Both the position numbers and the translations under genes were made by a program. The notes beneath the pieces are model-generated. The model had not been told where the DNA came from, did not search any database, and saw nothing but the letters and a program-made list of their open reading frames with translations. Below, one piece after another: positions 4,932 to 6,500 of a stretch of 6,500 bases of DNA (position 1 is the first letter of the stretch; every line of letters begins with the position of its first letter). The DNA comes from Desulfonema limicola (lineage in GTDB: Bacteria; Desulfobacterota; Desulfobacteria; Desulfobacterales; DYRC01): positions 1 through 6,500 of the forward strand of contig DYRC01000235.1 in assembly GCA_020718925.1 (NCBI GenBank). Reading direction: 5' to 3'.

Positions 4932-6500
4932 TCACAAGCCTGATAAAACTCTCAACACCTGAATCACCTTTGCAAGATCAGCATTGCAGGTGCAGTTCTG
5001 TCTCAATCCCGAAATGCACTGCAAGCCGTAAACCGCATCTTCCAAGCCGATTTTAGTATCTCCGTTGCAATCGGAAGCGGAAGACTGAGACACGCATACC
5101 GCAGTTCCGAATGCGCCGGATAACGCAGTCTCATTCACATCAAACTGAGTCAGTTTCAGGATTGTGTCCGTCTGAGTTGTTACTGACGGCGTAAAGCTGA
5201 TATACACAACTTCACCTTTGTCTGTAACAACACTTCCGGCACTCATCGAAGCAAATACTTTACCGGCAACGGAAAGACCTGTTGATATTGCATAGCCTTT
5301 GCCGTTAAGGATTCCGCTGGGCGTTACACTTTTTGCCGTCAGAACAGAACTGTCAAATTCAACCGTAATATCAAGGCTCCTGATTTCCGATGAATCATTC
5401 AGCAGAATCGGCACTTTGCATGTAAAGCCCGGATTTGCCGTAAGCGTATAAGTTGCGTTATCCCGTGTTTCAATCCGGCTTCTTTTTGAACGGGTTGCAG
5501 GACAGGTCGCCGAATCCGGCGCCCAATTGCCCGTTACATCTCCTATCCTGATGCCGATAAAATCCTGCCCCGTAGCACTCGGCGGAATTGTTATGCCGCT
5601 ACGCTCTGTAGGATAAGTAATCGGCGGCCAGCCTGAACAATCCGTAATCGGATACGGTATGAATACCCATTCAACACAGGGTGTCGAATTATTCATGCAG
5701 CTTCTGTTTTTTACCGCATACTCCCGGATAATACCGGCATCTTCAGATGTGATCATTCCGTCTCTGTTCACATCAGCAGCAATTTTCTGATAACAGTTGA
5801 AAACCTTTTTGCCGATCATATACATTGAAATATCATAAGCATCCAGCCCGCTTATACCTCCGAGATCAGTGCTTTTTGACGCAGACACCTTGTGAGTGCC
5901 TGCCGAAGCGGTTATCGTGTAATTGCCGCCGCAATCTGTATTTCCGTCAGGCGGTGATACAGGTGTTCCGTCAAGAATTATCTGAGCGTTAGGAACATAG
6001 CGCGTGGACGGCGGATAATAGATGACATTCCCTGAAATCTTGCAACCGATAACAGTAAAAGAACCGGCTTTCGTAGTTGCCTGTGTCGAATTGACAAGTG
6101 ACTGAGCAAAATTCAGCTTGGTCGTGCTGCCGACCGCTCCCTTAACATCGAAATTCAGATATGCAATGATGCCGCCGGTGTTCACAGTGGTGCCGTTTGT
6201 GTAAATCGAAAGTATGATCTGCCCGCTTACATCCTTATTGTAATTAAGCGAGTAGTTGCCTTGCAGTATGCCGCCGGTAAGCGTTGCAGCTTCTTCCGGC
6301 AGATTTTTAGGGCTGATGACCGAACTGTCAAAGGTAATCGTAAGGTCAATGCCTCTGAGGCTCTGCGAGTCCGGGTTATCCAGCGTGATGGGAATTGAAA
6401 AACTTTTATCGCAGGATGACACATCAGGGAGAGAAATTACGAATCCCGGCGGCTTCTTCGGGCGGTGTCCGGTATTGAAGTTGTTCTGCTTGAATCTGGG
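4932..6500 (-). CDS. Cohesin/dockerin-like multidomain surface protein, 5' end outside window
   Basis: The frame is open to the window edge, so this is the C-terminal 522 residues of a longer protein; the GTG at 6422 is internal. Numbering from the edge: a cohesin-like beta domain (about 20-151, with FSIPITLDNPD and GIDLTITFDSSVI), a carboxypeptidase-regulatory-like Ig fold (153-208, ISGNVIYYPP...GGNYTITASAGTHKVSAS), a dockerin-like pair of EF-hand segments (212-260, including DVNRDGMITSED at 243-254), a linker with FIGIRIGDVTGNWAP (314-328), a second cohesin-like domain (about 350-470, with CKVPILLND and SLDITVEFDSSVL), and a C-terminal EF-hand/dockerin-like segment DCNGDTKIGLEDAVYGLQ (477-494) ending VLRVLSGL. 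Asp/Asn at loop positions 1, 3 and 5 suggests Ca2+ binding. Cohesin and dockerin modules normally mediate extracellular protein-protein docking. No enzyme domain or membrane anchor is visible; an export signal would lie upstream. Several cysteines could form disulfides. The family call is moderately sure and the role unknown. Confidence 0.75.
   Translation of the reverse strand, partial: PRFKQNNFNTGHRPKKPPGFVISLPDVSSCDKSFSIPITLDNPDSQSLRGIDLTITFDSSVISPKNLPEEAATLTGGILQGNYSLNYNKDVSGQIILSIYTNGTTVNTGGIIAYLNFDVKGAVGSTTKLNFAQSLVNSTQATTKAGSFTVIGCKISGNVIYYPPSTRYVPNAQIILDGTPVSPPDGNTDCGGNYTITASAGTHKVSASKSTDLGGISGLDAYDISMYMIGKKVFNCYQKIAADVNRDGMITSEDAGIIREYAVKNRSCMNNSTPCVEWVFIPYPITDCSGWPPITYPTERSGITIPPSATGQDFIGIRIGDVTGNWAPDSATCPATRSKRSRIETRDNATYTLTANPGFTCKVPILLNDSSEIRSLDITVEFDSSVLTAKSVTPSGILNGKGYAISTGLSVAGKVFASMSAGSVVTDKGEVVYISFTPSVTTQTDTILKLTQFDVNETALSGAFGTAVCVSQSSASDCNGDTKIGLEDAVYGLQCISGLRQNCTCNADLAKVIQVLRVLSGL

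Noticed and set aside
6420..6422. GTG as the start of the cohesin/dockerin gene
   Set aside because: The frame stays open for 26 more codons to the window edge, the preceding residues (PGFVISLPD) look like the first strand of the cohesin domain, and a secreted protein should have an export signal further upstream.

Overview
The window looks like chromosome from a mid-GC Gram-negative bacterium. Gene order rho-rpmE-prfA-prmC, the style of the cohesin/dockerin-like surface protein ('GDVTGNW' and 'IGLEDAVYGLQ' type motifs) and the intergenic repeat chemistry are most reminiscent of Desulfobacterota (Desulfobacterales-like sulfate reducers). This assignment is an inference from family resemblance, not a database result.

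Region 1 (1-482) has no convincing gene. It holds a possible MITE-like inverted-repeat element (115-263), then a plausible sigma-70 promoter with a TTGACA -35 box (279-307), then a leader of about 170 nt containing a C-rich, G-poor stretch that could be a Rho-binding (rut-like) site in rho's own leader.

Region 2 (483-3914, + strand) is a tight housekeeping operon about ending RNA and protein synthesis: rho (transcription termination helicase), rpmE (zinc-type ribosomal protein L31), prfA (release factor 1) and prmC (the methyltransferase that modifies the GGQ glutamine of release factors). Gaps are 11 and 9 bp, and prmC starts 38 bp inside prfA, so the genes are probably co-transcribed and translationally coupled. 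PrmC acts on the product of the gene it overlaps.

Region 3 (3915-4830) is accessory. A two-gene toxin-antitoxin module on the - strand (PF09720-type antitoxin, then a ParE/RelE-superfamily toxin, 4-bp overlap) is bracketed by two 47-bp direct repeats that differ at one base. Each repeat contains a Rho-independent terminator oriented for - strand transcription. The TA module with its likely promoter is therefore a discrete cassette of about 740 bp between duplicated terminators, placed where the conserved operon ends.

Region 4 (4831-6500, - strand) carries the 3' part of a large extracytoplasmic-type protein with two cohesin-like domains alternating with two dockerin/EF-hand-like segments. 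Its 5' end lies outside the window. An imperfect inverted repeat of a recognisable dispersed-repeat style starts right after its stop codon.

No rRNA, tRNA, CRISPR array, insertion sequence transposase or phage gene was seen. No clearly new system is evident. The most noteworthy signals are the terminator-bracketed TA cassette and the self-contained cohesin/dockerin architecture.
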